This document shows, piece by piece, positions 36,656 to 47,190 of a DNA stretch of 64,000 nucleotides (position 1 is its first letter; every line of letters begins with the position of its first letter). A program made the position numbers and the translations under genes. The stretch is from Leptodactylus fallax (taxonomy: Eukaryota > Chordata > Amphibia > Anura > Leptodactylidae). The DNA is taken from NCBI GenBank assembly GCA_947044405.1, contig CAMRHE010000333.1:2102944-2166943 (forward strand), in the 5' to 3' direction. The notes below the pieces were generated by a model that saw only the letters and a list, made by a program, of their open reading frames with translations, was not told where the DNA came from and did no database searches.

Positions 36656-37539
36656 CACTACTGTCACCACCACCTGAACAGCCTCTACCCCCACCTTCTG
36701 TCTCTATCCCTCTTCCCTCATAGATTGTAAGCCCTTGCGGGCAGGGCTCTGTATCCCACTGTGCCAGTTGGTCACTGTTAGTATTATATTTGTTTTGTAT
36801 ATCTTGTGTATTATATGTAAACCCTCAATTGTAAAGCACCATGGAATTAATGGTGCTATATAAATAAACAATAATAATAATAAGATTCAAGCTCATATCT
36901 TATTGACTGCCTGTCCTCTTATGGCATGACACTGGAAATAGCCCTTCCCCTTAACATTGAATTGATTCATATGGTCCATTTTGACTATACTATGGAATAC
37001 ATGCTGTTAAACTGTTTCCCCCACTTGGCTAAATCAGCATCTTCTTGGGAGTTATGGAGAGAAATTTCTCAGTTGGTTTAATTTCACTTTCCCCAAGAAG
37101 ATATTGATTCAGACCTGTCTTTCCCCTTGCGACAGGACACAGAGAGCCCATACCCCTCAAACTCTTTGTCATTTGGTTGGGGTGAATGTGCACAACATGG
37201 AGTTTTATATCTTCTACTCGCTACTCTATTTTTGATCTTCCCTTTGGCTACAGATTGTTTTTTTATTGTATCAATATTTTTAGTCTTATGTACTCTCACC
37301 ATGTCACATTGCATGTTTCGAGATTACTGAGCTTTATGATATATTTACTACATATGTTCTTACTGTATTCTCATTGTATTTCTGAAAATGCTTTAATAAA
37401 TATTTAAATAAAGAAAAATAAATATTTAAAAAAAAACTTAATTTATTCAGTATTGTAATTCAGATAATGCCTAGCAAGATTGGACATTTACTTCAGTGGA
37501 CAGTATTTTATATGCATGCACTACCAGAACAAGAGTTCC

Positions 37540-38877
37540 AGGGTGAATACCGCTGTGATGTGAGCATGTTACCCACATGGAAGCTCGAATTAGAGATCTG
37601 GAAAAGCAGAATGCAACACTGAGGGGAATTGACAATCTTAAGAGAAGCATGCTGCTCACTGAGCAAGCAGTCATTGGGTTAGATTTTGAGGTTGGAGAGC
37701 TGGAGAGACATCAGGAAGACCAGGCAAGGAGCTTGGTGAATACAGAGAGAAGGGGTGAAAGGGGCTCTAAGCAGGGGCGTAACTACTGGGGTAGCAGTGG
37801 TAGCGGATGCCACAGTGGTCGGGACATGCTTTTTTTTTTTTTTTTTTTAATAGGCCATTACCTGCTGGTAACGGGCCCTATTTACTTACCAATCCCCGCT
37901 CCTGCTCATGGCCGCCTGCGCTTCCCATTCTGCCAAGGTGACTGTGAGCAGGAACAGGGTTTGGTAAGTGAGATCGTGGGCAGCGAACCCCACAAACACT
38001 GCTATCATTATACTCGGGGGTATTTTCAGACCCCCGCGTATAATGATCGGAGGGCCAGGGGAGGTGAGGGAACATAAAAAACACTGTCACTTTGCAGGCT
38101 TCGGGCCTGTTTGGTGACGTCAAGCGGGCCGGGCCTGCTTCATTATGTATCGCAACGCCAGCCCGGCTCACGCGAGATCTGGTCCAACATTGAAGATGGC
38201 CGAAGTAGCGGGGAGTGCACAAGAGCCAGGGAGAGGTAAGTGACATTGTTTTTTGTTTGTATCCTCCCCTGGGTCTCTGCTCATTATACCCTAGAGAATC
38301 GTTCATGGGTGGTCCACTATGGGGCATAATACTGTGTGTAGGGGCCACTATGGGGCATAATACTGTGTGCAGGGGCCACTATGGAGCATGTTAAATGTTC
38401 GCTTTGGGGCCCAGCCATTCCTAGTTACGCCAGTGGCTCTAAGAAAAGGAAGGCCACCCCTGTTTCTGTTCATCCAAACAAAATTGCCAAGTTGGGTGAT
38501 GATGTGAGGATAACAGTGTCAGAAATGTCAGCCCTAGCAGTTATTTCTTTCCCTAACAGCCTTGTTTTCTTTCTTCAGCATGTGATGGGACGGGTGGACA
38601 AATTGCTGGGAGGGGCTGGGGAAGACTTAGCTGTCATGGTTCATGTGGGAACCAATGTCAGAATAAATGGAAGGTGAAAGCTCCATAAGAATAATTTTAG
38701 AGAACTAGGCTGGAAGCTGAAGGGAAGGACCTCCAAGGTTGTATTCTCTGGAATACTGCCTGTGCCATATGCTACTCAGGAAAGACAGCGGGAACTTATG
38801 GAGTTACATGCATGGCTCAAGTCTTTGTGCAGGAAAGAAGGTTTTAGATTCAACACATTAGAACGCATTTAACCTTA
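37540..38877 (+). pseudogene. LINE ORF1 remnant with coiled coil and SGNH-like domain
   Basis: Before the hAT at 37772 the frame reads MEARIRDLEKQNATLRG and VGELERHQEDQARSL, a coiled coil. After the hAT it resumes with SKKRKATPVSVHPNKIAKLG and reaches LLGGAGEDLAVMVHVGTN, the GTN block of SGNH/GDSL-type domains found in ORF1 of CR1/L2-group LINEs. Past a stop, another frame continues RELGWKLKGRTSKVVFSGIL and LKSLCRKEGFRF. The final catalytic DxxH block is not visible. A hAT insertion and stops inactivate it. Confidence 0.6.
37772..38435. mobile_element. Non-autonomous hAT, copy 2
   Basis: Exact 8-bp duplication GCTCTAAG at 37764-37771 and 38436-38443; ends CAGGGGCGTAACTA and TAGTTACGCCAGTG. 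Interior blocks as in the copies at 1037 and 49204, with about three 31-bp repeat units near the right end. It splits a LINE ORF1 frame. Confidence 0.92.
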
Positions 38878-39677
38878 AACCCGTAACATGTTATCCCTCT
38901 CTGCATTCCCACTTCCATCCCATTTTAAGTTTTATTTTAATGAAACATTACGAAACCTTGTATTTTGTGGGTACATATGACTTTGTGATCTTTTTTACTA
39001 CTATATGTATTTGAGAGTTGAGAATTTTAGGGTTTATGGTATTTCACATGTAGAATACATAATGCACTAATTTTATTTTAGGGGTTGTTACAGATGTGGC
39101 AATTGTCTGTTTTTTTATTTTTTTTTAATTGACAAGGGGAAAAAAATTGTCTGCTTTTACTTTTTTTCTGTAAAACCACTTAGGTGCTGTGGTTAGCATT
39201 GTCCACAGCATCTAAGGGGTTAAATGGCAATTATGTTCTTTGATTGATGATAAACAAAAGTCCATGATACCCCCTCCCCTCAGTCATCTGAAGTGATAAG
39301 GAAGGAGAATATGAAATCATTCTGCACAACTGTGCATGTTCCCCTGCACACTGGTTGAAGTGAAAGCTGTGATAATATGCAGCTCCAAATCAATCATTGA
39401 TAACTTGGGATCTACTGGAGATACAGGCTTGGCTTCAAAACAAGACTAAGTTCATGGCTCTAGTCCCCATGGCTCTGGAGTTATGGCTGTTTAAAAGGCT
39501 ACTACCCCTGCAGTTTCACTGAACATCTCCTGCTCAGGGTAAACTGTTATGTACGTTGCTCAAACCCTGATCAGGCGAGGTTCAAAACTATGAGGGGGGT
39601 TAAATGGATGTTAAAAATGTGGAATCTGAATGGAGCCTATACTGGATTTTATCTACCGCATCATTTATGCCATCTGC
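38878..39677. other. Unassigned sequence between LINE fragments
   Basis: AT-rich with homopolymer runs (T-runs near 39110; ACTTTTTTTCTG near 39160). No open frame or repeat boundary recognised. Confidence 0.35.
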
Positions 39678-39679
39678 AG

Positions 39680-40437
39680 ATTTTAGGTGCAACTCATCCA
39701 GCTGCTACCTACAGAAGTATTCTGACGACTCTGCAATAGTGGGTCTCATCACAGATAATGATGACAGGGAGTACAGAGAACTGAACCGGGATTTTGTGGA
39801 CTGGTGCCAGCGGAACCACCTGAAGATTAACGCGGGGAAGACCAAGGAGATGGTGGTGGACTTCCGCAAAGGCAGAAGCCCTCCTAAACCAGTGGACATC
39901 CTGGGGACGGGCATCGAGATTGTGAACACCTATAAGTACCTGGGTTTGCTCCTTAATAATAAGCTGGACTGGGCAGATCATATGGAGGCCCTGTACAGGA
40001 AGGGCCACAGCAGGCTCTACCTGCTTAGGAAGCTGAGAGCCTTTGGAATCCGGGGGGCACTTCTTAGAACTTTCTTCAACTCGGTAGTGGCATCAGCCAT
40101 CTTCTTTGGAGTGGCCTGCTGGGGGAGCAGTATATCAACCAGGGACAGAAATAAACTTGACAAGCTGATTAGAAGGGCCAGCTCTGTCCTGGGGAGACCA
40201 CTGGACCCAGTGCAGGTGGTGGGTGACAGAAGGATACTGTCCGTGGTGAGCTCCATGCAGAAGAAGAAGTCCCATCCCATGCATGAGACTGTGATTGCGC
40301 TGGGCAGTACTGTCAGTGACCGACTGCTCCACCCTAGGTGTGAGAAGGAGCGCTATCGGAAGTCTTTCCTCCCCACCGCGGTTAGGCTGTACAACCAACA
40401 CCGACCTAAGCGGAGATCATTACACACAGAGAACTGA
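39680..40437 (+). pseudogene. L2 ORF2 C-terminal fragment
   Basis: The frame spans from just before the catalytic box LQKYSDDSAIVG to the end of ORF2 (HRPKRRSLHTEN). It lacks the endonuclease and RT motifs A and B, so it cannot act. It stays open because truncation occurred at insertion and few mutations have followed. An ATG at 39604 lies in non-element flank. Confidence 0.88.
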
Positions 40438-40640
40438 AATATCTCTCTGCCTGTTAAATCCCCCCCCCCCCCCCCCTGCTACGCCCTATCTGTCTGTCTG
40501 CTATCAATGTAATGCCTCTCACCTTGGAATATTCCTGTACATGTTGTATTTGTATTTGTATCTGCTTATCTTTGCTGCTGTAACACACTGAATTTCCCCA
40601 TTGTGGGACTATTAAAGGACTATTATTATTATTATTATTA
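39680..40640 (+). mobile_element. L2-clade LINE, strongly 5'-truncated
   Basis: It begins abruptly inside the RT domain at about 39680 and ends with the L2-type tail CCCCATTGTGGGACTATTAA then (ATT)n. About 98% identical by eye to 52402-53330 (some 15 differences in 745 coding bases). A poly-C run at 40457-40476 lies in the 3' UTR. Confidence 0.88.
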
Positions 40641-40756
40641 TTTTAGTCATTTCTACTTGGGTTTACGATTAGGTTATGGTTTATAGTACTGCGTTAGCCA
40701 GATAAAATCATGCAATGTTAAATACATTTATGTCAAAAAGGCAAAAGTATCACTTG

Positions 40757-41047
40757 AGAATGAACCCGCCTCTCTTCTTCTCTCTCTTTCCTTGCAAAAT
40801 TCAAAAACACACCCGAAAACTGGTTGGTTTCATGCTGGTGGCAGCCAGATCCGTCATACCCAGGTTGTGGAAGTCCACCTCTACTCTGTCCATTTCAAAT
40901 TGGCTTCAGGAGATTCTGTACATTCGGCGTATGGAGGATCTAGCCGCAGAACTTAGGCCAGATACTCATCAGAAAGTGTGTCTCCTGTGGAACTTCTTTT
41001 ATTATTCTGCTGCATTTCAGACTTTCTTCTTCATCCCTTCTCTCTGA
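40757..41047 (+). pseudogene. L1-type ORF2 C-terminus
   Basis: The frame reads GFMLVAARSVIPRLWKS, then LSISNWLQEILYIRRMEDL. The AAR...I...WK block followed by W and RMEDL is the conserved ORF2 tail of L1/Tx1-type LINEs. Everything upstream is missing, so no activity is possible. Confidence 0.72.
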
Positions 41048-41541
41048 CTCTCACACCGAACCTACCCACTTTCCTTCACTCCTCCTCTTGTTTCCCCTAC
41101 TTCTCTGCTCATTTCACTGAGTTTATGCATCTCGTTGCTTCCCCCCCAGACGCTTATTTTGCTGTTTGCTGGGAGTTTTATTTTCCCTGCTGTTACTCGT
41201 TGTATTGCATTTTATCATGTGTACCTCTGGTGCGTCAGAGCCATATGCTCCTACCTCTCCTTTCCTTGCTCCTACCCAGGGGCGCACCTCTAATGAGGTG
41301 AAGTGAGGCGGCCGCCTCAGGCGGCACTGTCCGTCAATGTCTGGGGGACGGCATTTTTTAATATAGAAATAATAAAGAAAAGAGGAGCAAGATCAAAGAA
41401 AGGATGGAAACGGGAACCAGGTGTCCTGGCGACAGTAATATCAAAGAAGTCTTAACTAGAAGAACTTAACTAACTTATCTCTTTTAGCCAATTGCCTTTC
41501 CCTATTGTCTAATAGTTTAAATTTTTGTATACCTGAATGTT

Positions 41542-42824
41542 TTGACAGATTTGTATAAAGCAATTAGAAAAATGAACCTATTTAAGTTTTTTGATAAAAC
41601 TAACAAATGTGAAGGGGAAGATGTAAAAGAGGGAGAGAGGCCTGCCATAATAGGACCTTTAGGGTTTATGCCATTAGATAGTAATGAACAACAATGTATT
41701 ATAGATATGGCATATTCATTTGATGAAAATGTTATAAAATCTCTCGAAAAAGAGGTCTATGAGGAGAAAATTTTTCAAGGTGGGATTAAATCTAATTTCT
41801 CCCCTCCACTACAGATTGGTAATACATTGGATCTATTTGCCACTCAAGTGATGAAGGATGTAAAAGCTTTACATTATCCCATGGCCCCTTCCAATTTAAC
41901 AAAAGGTGAAGAAGAGGCCTTAGAATGGTTGAAATCTCAGAAAAATGTTGCAATAAAAAAAGCTGACAAGGGTGGGAACATAGTATTAATGGAGAAAGAA
42001 TATTATTTGAGAGAGGCACATAGACAGTTAGGTGATACTGTTACATATGAACTGTTGAAGGTAGATCCAACGAGAAAAATACAGGGTTCCTTACAGAGTT
42101 TTTTGAGCAAAAATGTTGAGAAAGGTGTTCTGTCGCGAAGTATAGCTGAGAAGTTGTTTCTCCTTACACCGCGTAAACCTATATGGCATTTTTTACATAA
42201 AATCCATAAGGATTTAGAGAATCCACCAGGTCGCCCCATAGTAAGTGGTGTATATTCAGTGTTAGAACCTTTATCAAGTTATTTAGACTGGTTATTGCGA
42301 CCTTTGCTACAAGCTGTTCATCTTATTTAAAAGATACAAGCGATTTTTTGGATGCATTACGTCCATTTGTATGGAAAGAAGGGTTTCTTTTAGCATCAAT
42401 TGATGTTGAGAGTTTACATACCCGTATAACACAGGATAAGGGTATTAAAGCTATCCGCCATATTTTGGACAGAACTAATAAAAGTGCTCTATTTAAGGAT
42501 TTTGTATGTGAAACACTTTCTCTTGTCTTAGGTAACAGTGCATTTATGTTTAATGGTGCTTGGTATGTGCAGAAGACTGGAACTGCCGTGGGCACACCAG
42601 TCTCTTGCACATATGCAAACTTATTTTTGGCATTCTTAGAAGAATTTTTTGTGTCTCACATGAATAATCCGTTTATTACTAAAATTAAGAGATATCTACG
42701 TTTTGTAGATGATGTGTTTATAGTTTGGGAAGGATCATCAACAGAATTTGATGATTTTGTGAAATACTTAAATAACAAAAATGGTTTAAATATGTTCTTC
42801 ACCAGTAAAGTTATGAGAAGTTAG
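41542..42824 (+). pseudogene. Penelope-like reverse transcriptase
   Basis: Two frames (41542-42330 and 42348-42824) form one RT broken by a small indel near 42310. The N-terminal part has VAIKKADKGGNIVLMEKEYY and LPKIHK-like FLHKIHKDLENPPGRPIVSG. The second part has IDVESLHTRI (motif A aspartate), GTAVGTPVSCTYANLFLAFL (motif B) and LRFVDDVFIVW (motif C, DD intact). Penelope RTs are related to telomerase RT and usually join a C-terminal GIY-YIG nuclease; here that nuclease lies 2.3 kb away behind an insertion. Further decay sets in after 42824. Confidence 0.9.
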
Positions 42825-43104
42825 AGTTTTTGGATGTTCTGGTGGAGGTTCAAGGAGATAGCTAGAAAACTTCATCATTTAGGAAATTAGTCAGTTTATA
42901 AGATTGGATAGAATTAATAATGATGAAGATCTTTTAAAACAACAGGCTTCTGAGATGAAGGCGCTTTTTGTGGAAAGAGGTTATCCTGTTACATTATTGG
43001 ATCAGGCATGGGATAAGGTAATAAGAAAGAAAAGTGAAAAGAGAGGACAGGTTAAAAAAAAAAAAAGAGAGAGAAACGGTTAATTTTTTTCTTTTAAGTT
43101 TAAC

Positions 43105-45030
43105 TCTATTGCAGTGTCCCAGAACAGGATGTTAACGTTCTATTTAAATCGTCATTATGCTGCCATAATATTTTGTATTTTGTCAGGTGGTAATTTCTCA
43201 TGTCAGCTTTTTTTTGTGTGCTGTATATTGTATTCTACTGCATTACTTAGCATACACTGAGGATTGGCTGAAACAGTGTAAGGGTTAACTAGCTTTGCAC
43301 CTTGTCTTAGCTCTGCAAACTCACATGTCTAGTCTTGTGCTGCCTCAGTCACATGTTTTGCTCTTGGCCTATAGAAGCACACGCTGCTTCTGGGGCAAGC
43401 TGAGACAAGTCCCTAGTCCAGCCCCTGCCTACACAGGGAGAGGTTGTTGCAAATGGAGTCTTAGTCTGGCCTCCAGTCAGTGCACATGCCTGCCAGCATT
43501 GCTCCAAACTGGTAAGACCCTCATATGGGCTATATACAGCTACCAGTCCATCCCAACTACTGAAACTCCTGCCGGTCCACACCTGGGAGATCATCTAAAA
43601 ACCTAACCCTGTTCTATCAGCCTAAGCAAGAGGAATAACCTGTTGGATAAAGAAGTCCTCTGCCTGGATCCATGCTTTTAATGGGTTCCCCAGCTGAATC
43701 TAACCTAAGCGACTTCCATGTCGTTGAATCAGCGCTTTAGCACCCTGCGATAGGGCATTGCTCTAGCACCTACCCTGTAAGTACTCTCTTGCATCACATT
43801 GCACAGTATAGCCGAGCTGTGTTATATCTCCCATGGTAGAGCTAAAGCTGCACAGGACTGTGTACACATTAACCAGTACACATAGCTCCCAACTGTCCCG
43901 CATCTGGCGGGACTGTCCTGATTTCACACAGCTGTCCCATGGTCCCAGATAGGTTACAGTTTGTCCCACTATGCCCCTGAAGTGTTTTTCTGTTAACAAA
44001 CTTTATTAGGGTAGGGTAAAGGCTAAATGCTACATCCTTGTGGGCGAAAGGACCTTTGATGACGTCATGACCATCTGATCAGACTCTTGTGTGGGCGGAG
44101 CTATTCTGGATATTGCGGGACAGACTATGATGTTACACAGAGGAAGCTGCTGGGAACAGAGAGTGATCGGAGATAAGGAGAGAAGAGAGCATGTGTGAGC
44201 AAGAGGGGAGAACTGGGGGCAGATGTAGGGGGCAGTTAAACTGAAGGCAGATATTAAATTGGAGGCAGATGAAGGGGGACATTAAACTAGGGGCAGATGA
44301 AAGGGGGCATTAAACCGTGGGGGGTAGCTGGAGGGGGACATTTCTTCCTCTAGTTGCCCCCAGTTTAATGTCCCCCTCCAGCTGCCCCAATTTAATGTCC
44401 CCCTCTAGTTTCCGCCAGTTTAAACTGGGGCACGAGGAGAGGGACTTAATACTGTGGGGCAATTGGAGGTGAACATTATAATGTGGGGTAAATAATGTTA
44501 GGGTGACTGTAGGAGTATTATACTGTGTGGGGGCACATGGAAAAATAGATGAGAATGGGAGGAGTCAGCGTAGATGTGGGTGGGGCTAAATTTGCCACAA
44601 CTTGCCACATATTTTGTCCCTCTTTCTATCCTTTGATAGTTGGGAGGTATGCAGTACATACTCAGAATCTGCATAACTGCTATTACAGAGGATATATGGG
44701 ACTGTGACTGAAGTACTGCAACTACTTGTAAGAAGTGTAAAAGCTGTACTGCTATTAACTACCAAAGAGACTGTGATATATGTACTTTGCCTTGCAAGAG
44801 GTTTTCCTAGTAAAGTTCTTTAAAACCGTTTTTTCTGGACTCTTTGTCACAGAAGTCATTCCAGCCTGTGCTCTGCAGAAAGGTAACTGAATTACTGAAG
44901 CTGAATTGAAAGAGGTCCATGTGTGTGACAGGAACAGGGTTGTAGACCACTCAGGCCAGTGACACAACTGTGAATATTACCCCTATCAGCCCTGCACTAC
45001 CACCACCATCGTGCATCCTCCTGCTCACCG
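43105..45030. mobile_element. Unresolved insertion inside the Penelope element
   Basis: Penelope coding similarity stops at about 43105 (VNFFLL...) and resumes at about 45035 (AEKIREIIKSNWYMIERDP). The intervening DNA has LTR- or UTR-like features: TGTAAGGGTTAACTAGC at 43278, a donor-like GTAAGTACT at 43780 and TAGTAAAGTTCTTT near 44810. I found no matching target duplication, so it may be a solo LTR with altered ends or several fragments. A hAT (43881-44651) sits within it. Confidence 0.45.
43881..44651. mobile_element. Non-autonomous hAT, CATAGCTCCCAACT type
   Basis: Ends CATAGCTCCCAACTGTCCC and GATAGTTGGGAGGTATG. CAGTACA is on both sides (43874-43880, 44652-44658), extending to 8 bp with one mismatch. 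The interior has inverted GGGGGACATT / AATGTCCCCC blocks at about 44270-44410. No transposase. Confidence 0.82.
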
Positions 45031-45034
45031 CACT

Positions 45035-45534
45035 AAGGCAGAAAAAATTAGGGAGATTATTAAAAGTAATTGGTATATGATAGAAAGAGATCCGGTGTTG
45101 AAAGAAATAGCAATATGTAAACCAGTAATTTCCTTCAGACGTAGCCATTAAAGGATATATTAGTTCAGACTCAATTTATGGACAGTATGGAAGACAATTG
45201 GCTTCATAAAAATGCTCCTAGTGGAAATTTCAAATGTGGCAATTGTAATTTTTGTTTTGCCAATCTACAAAATAAATATTGTGATATTGCAGGTATCTCA
45301 AGGCCAATTAATCAGTTTATAAACTGCAAAACGCAATTTGTAGTTTATGCTCTTATTTGTCCCTGTAAACATTTTTATATAGGAAAAACTATTCGATGCC
45401 TATATGTTAGAATAAAAGAGCATTTTAGATCTATTTCTACTGGGATTGGTTGTCCGAGATTGATCGAACATATTCGTGAAGTTTATAGAGGATATTGTAG
45501 TGTTATTAGATTTTTTTTGGATTGGAAAGAGTAA
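45035..45534 (+). pseudogene. Penelope-like GIY-YIG endonuclease
   Basis: The intact part (45178-45534) has the cysteine motif FKCGNCNFC, then VVYALICPCKHFYIGKT (GIY-YIG core: VYAL and FYIGKT), R in LYVRIKEH and the EH pair. Just upstream, in another phase, is the RT-endonuclease linker AEKIREIIKSNWYMIERDPV. The domain cuts target DNA to prime insertion. A frameshift near 45145 separates linker and nuclease, and the RT is broken too. Confidence 0.88.
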
Positions 45535-45916
45535 ACCCACCAAAATATGGAGGAGACACGAATAAAATTTTATTACTGTAAAGAAGGAAGCTAGGTGGAT
45601 AATGTTGACTAATGCTATGGGACTTCTGGGTCTCAATGACAGAAATGATCTGAGTGCTTTCCTTTAAATTAAGATAAGAATTTTATGTTCTTTATTTGTT
45701 TGAAGTAATTATTTTTGATATTTGTGTATAGAAATGGTCGGATGAATGCAATGTCCCCTAGATGGATGTTTTTGGAGGGAGGAGACGGTGCTTTCATCCG
45801 ACGTTACGCAATGTATGATATGCATATGCGCAACTTTTTCCTAGAGACGTGATTTACGTTATTACATTTGTCTCAGAAGAGAGTAAAAGGAAGATGGCTG
45901 TGGCATGTGTTATACG

Positions 45917-45960
45917 ACTGAGGGCCGGAGGAAGCGTGGAAGCATGAAACGGCCGTTGCC
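45917..45960 (+). ncRNA. Hammerhead-ribozyme-like remnant in the Penelope 3' end
   Basis: GGCCG (45923-45927) can pair with CGGCC (45950-45954). Between them are CGGAGGA, one base from the hammerhead CUGANGA box, a small hairpin CGTG-GAAG-CATG, and GAAAC. Penelope-like elements are known to carry hammerhead motifs in their terminal repeats. The U-to-G change should abolish cleavage. Confidence 0.4.
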
Positions 45961-46497
45961 CAAACAGTTTGTGTCTATGGCATATTGCTGTATATCGTTT
46001 ATCCTGTGATGAGCTACTAATAAAGGAAGAGAAGGTTTTAGAGAATTGTGAGTGCCACTTCGCTTTTTTCTATTCTTTGTACATTTTTTAATATCTATTT
46101 AACGTAAAACAGCCCTGGGCTGGCTTACAAGACCTCTGCACTTCAGCGCAGGAGGCGATACAATGACGTCATCGCGCCTCCTGCGCTGATACGCAGACGT
46201 CCTCTGCGCGGACAAGAAGAGGAGGCGGCAGCTCCATCAAGGGATTGCAGGTAGGTGAGGATAACTTTTTTTTTTTTTTTTATATAAATAGGCCATTACC
46301 TGCTGGAGTAACCGCAACAGGTAATGGTCCCTATTTACTTACCAATCCCCGCTGCTGCTCGTGGCCGTCTCCACTTCCCTTTCTGCTATGGGACGCAGAT
46401 GGGGAAGCGAGGCGGCTGTGAGCAGGAGCGGGGATCGGTAAGTGAGGCCATGGGTCCGCGAACCCCAACAGATACTACTATTATTATACTCTGGGGT

Positions 46498-46747
46498 CTT
46501 TTCAGTCCCCGGAGTATAATAATCGGAGACCCAGGGAAAGATGATAAACATAAAAAATAATGTTAGTCTCCTTTCCTACGATCCGGTGTTACTCTCAGCA
46601 AGCTTCGGCTTTTTTTGGTCACGTGACCAAAAAAAGCCGAAGCCTGCTGAGAGTAACACCGGATCGTAGGAGAGGTGACTAACATTGTTTTTTATGTTTA
46701 TCATCTTTCCCTGGGTCTCCGATTATTATACTCCGGGGACTGAAAAG
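46498..46747. repeat. 250-bp near-perfect palindrome centred on CACGTG
   Basis: Left arm 46498-46622 and right arm 46623-46747 are reverse complements with few mismatches. The centre is GGTCACGTGACC with no spacer. It lies in the body of hAT copy B and contains the TATTATACTC / GAGTATAATA blocks common to the family. Confidence 0.92.
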
Positions 46748-46935
46748 GCCGGCGTTGCGACATAATGATGTTGGTCTGGCTCACGTGACATCTCTGCAAC
46801 ATTGAAGAGGGCCAAAAGCAGGGAGTGCACTGGAGCCCAGGTAAGTAACAGTGGTTTTTATGTTTGTCATCACCTGGGTCTCCGATCATTATACTTTAGG
46901 GTCTGAAAAGATAATAGTTCTAATAATAGTTCATG

Positions 46936-47190
46936 GGTGGGTCACTATGGAGCATAATACCATGTGCAGGGGCCACTATGGAGCATAATACTGTGTGCAG
47001 GGGCCACTATGGGGCAGAATACCGTGTGCAGGGGCCACTATGGAGCATAATACCGTGTTCAGGGGCCACTATGGGGCATAATACATGTGCAGGGGCCGCT
47101 GTGGGCCATAATTCCGTGTGCAGGGGCCGCTGTGGACCATAATACTCTGTAATACTATGTGCAGGGGCTGCTGTGGAACATTATAGTGTG
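46936..47190. repeat. 31-bp minisatellite in hAT copy B
   Basis: About eight units, core GGGGCCACTATGG and AGCATAATACCGTGTGC. Same repeat as at 2560-3045 in copy A, opposite orientation. Confidence 0.88.

Larger units (their letters stand above)
34415..36881 (+). mobile_element. CR1/L2-group LINE, 5'-truncated and decayed
   Basis: Endonuclease and RT remnants on the plus strand are followed by the end CTATATAAATAAACAATAAT and an (AAT)n tail. The GTAAAGCACCATGGAATTAA then GGTGCTATATAAATAA ending is typical of this LINE group. It lies in or beside the L1-type remnant. Confidence 0.8.
32880..37430 (+). mobile_element. L1-type LINE remnant, interrupted
   Basis: At about 33466-33720 a frame reads WRGCGQVADYIHMWRVVFQY and IYSLSLTGLPHSPALAL, resembling the region after the RT domain of L1/Tx1 ORF2. 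The sequence ends at about 37430 with CTTTAATAAATATTTAAAT and an A-rich tail. In between lie an 89-bp minisatellite (33637-34411) and a CR1/L2-group element (34415-36881). All reading frames are broken. The left boundary is uncertain. Confidence 0.5.
41365..46081 (+). mobile_element. Penelope-like retroelement (Neptune-like), interrupted
   Basis: The 13-bp duplication CATTTTTTAATAT at 41352-41364 and 46082-46094 brackets it. On the plus strand the order is RT (41542-42824), linker, zinc-finger-like CxxC motifs and GIY-YIG endonuclease (45035-45534), then a 3' end with a hammerhead-like fold. A putative Zn motif before GIY-YIG is a Neptune-clade trait. About 1.9 kb of foreign sequence (about 43105-45030) separates RT from endonuclease. 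Confidence 0.88.

Noticed and set aside
37127..37407. Hydrophobic frames that look like membrane proteins
   Set aside because: They fall in the AT-rich 3' end of an L1-type element; hydrophobicity comes from T-rich codons.
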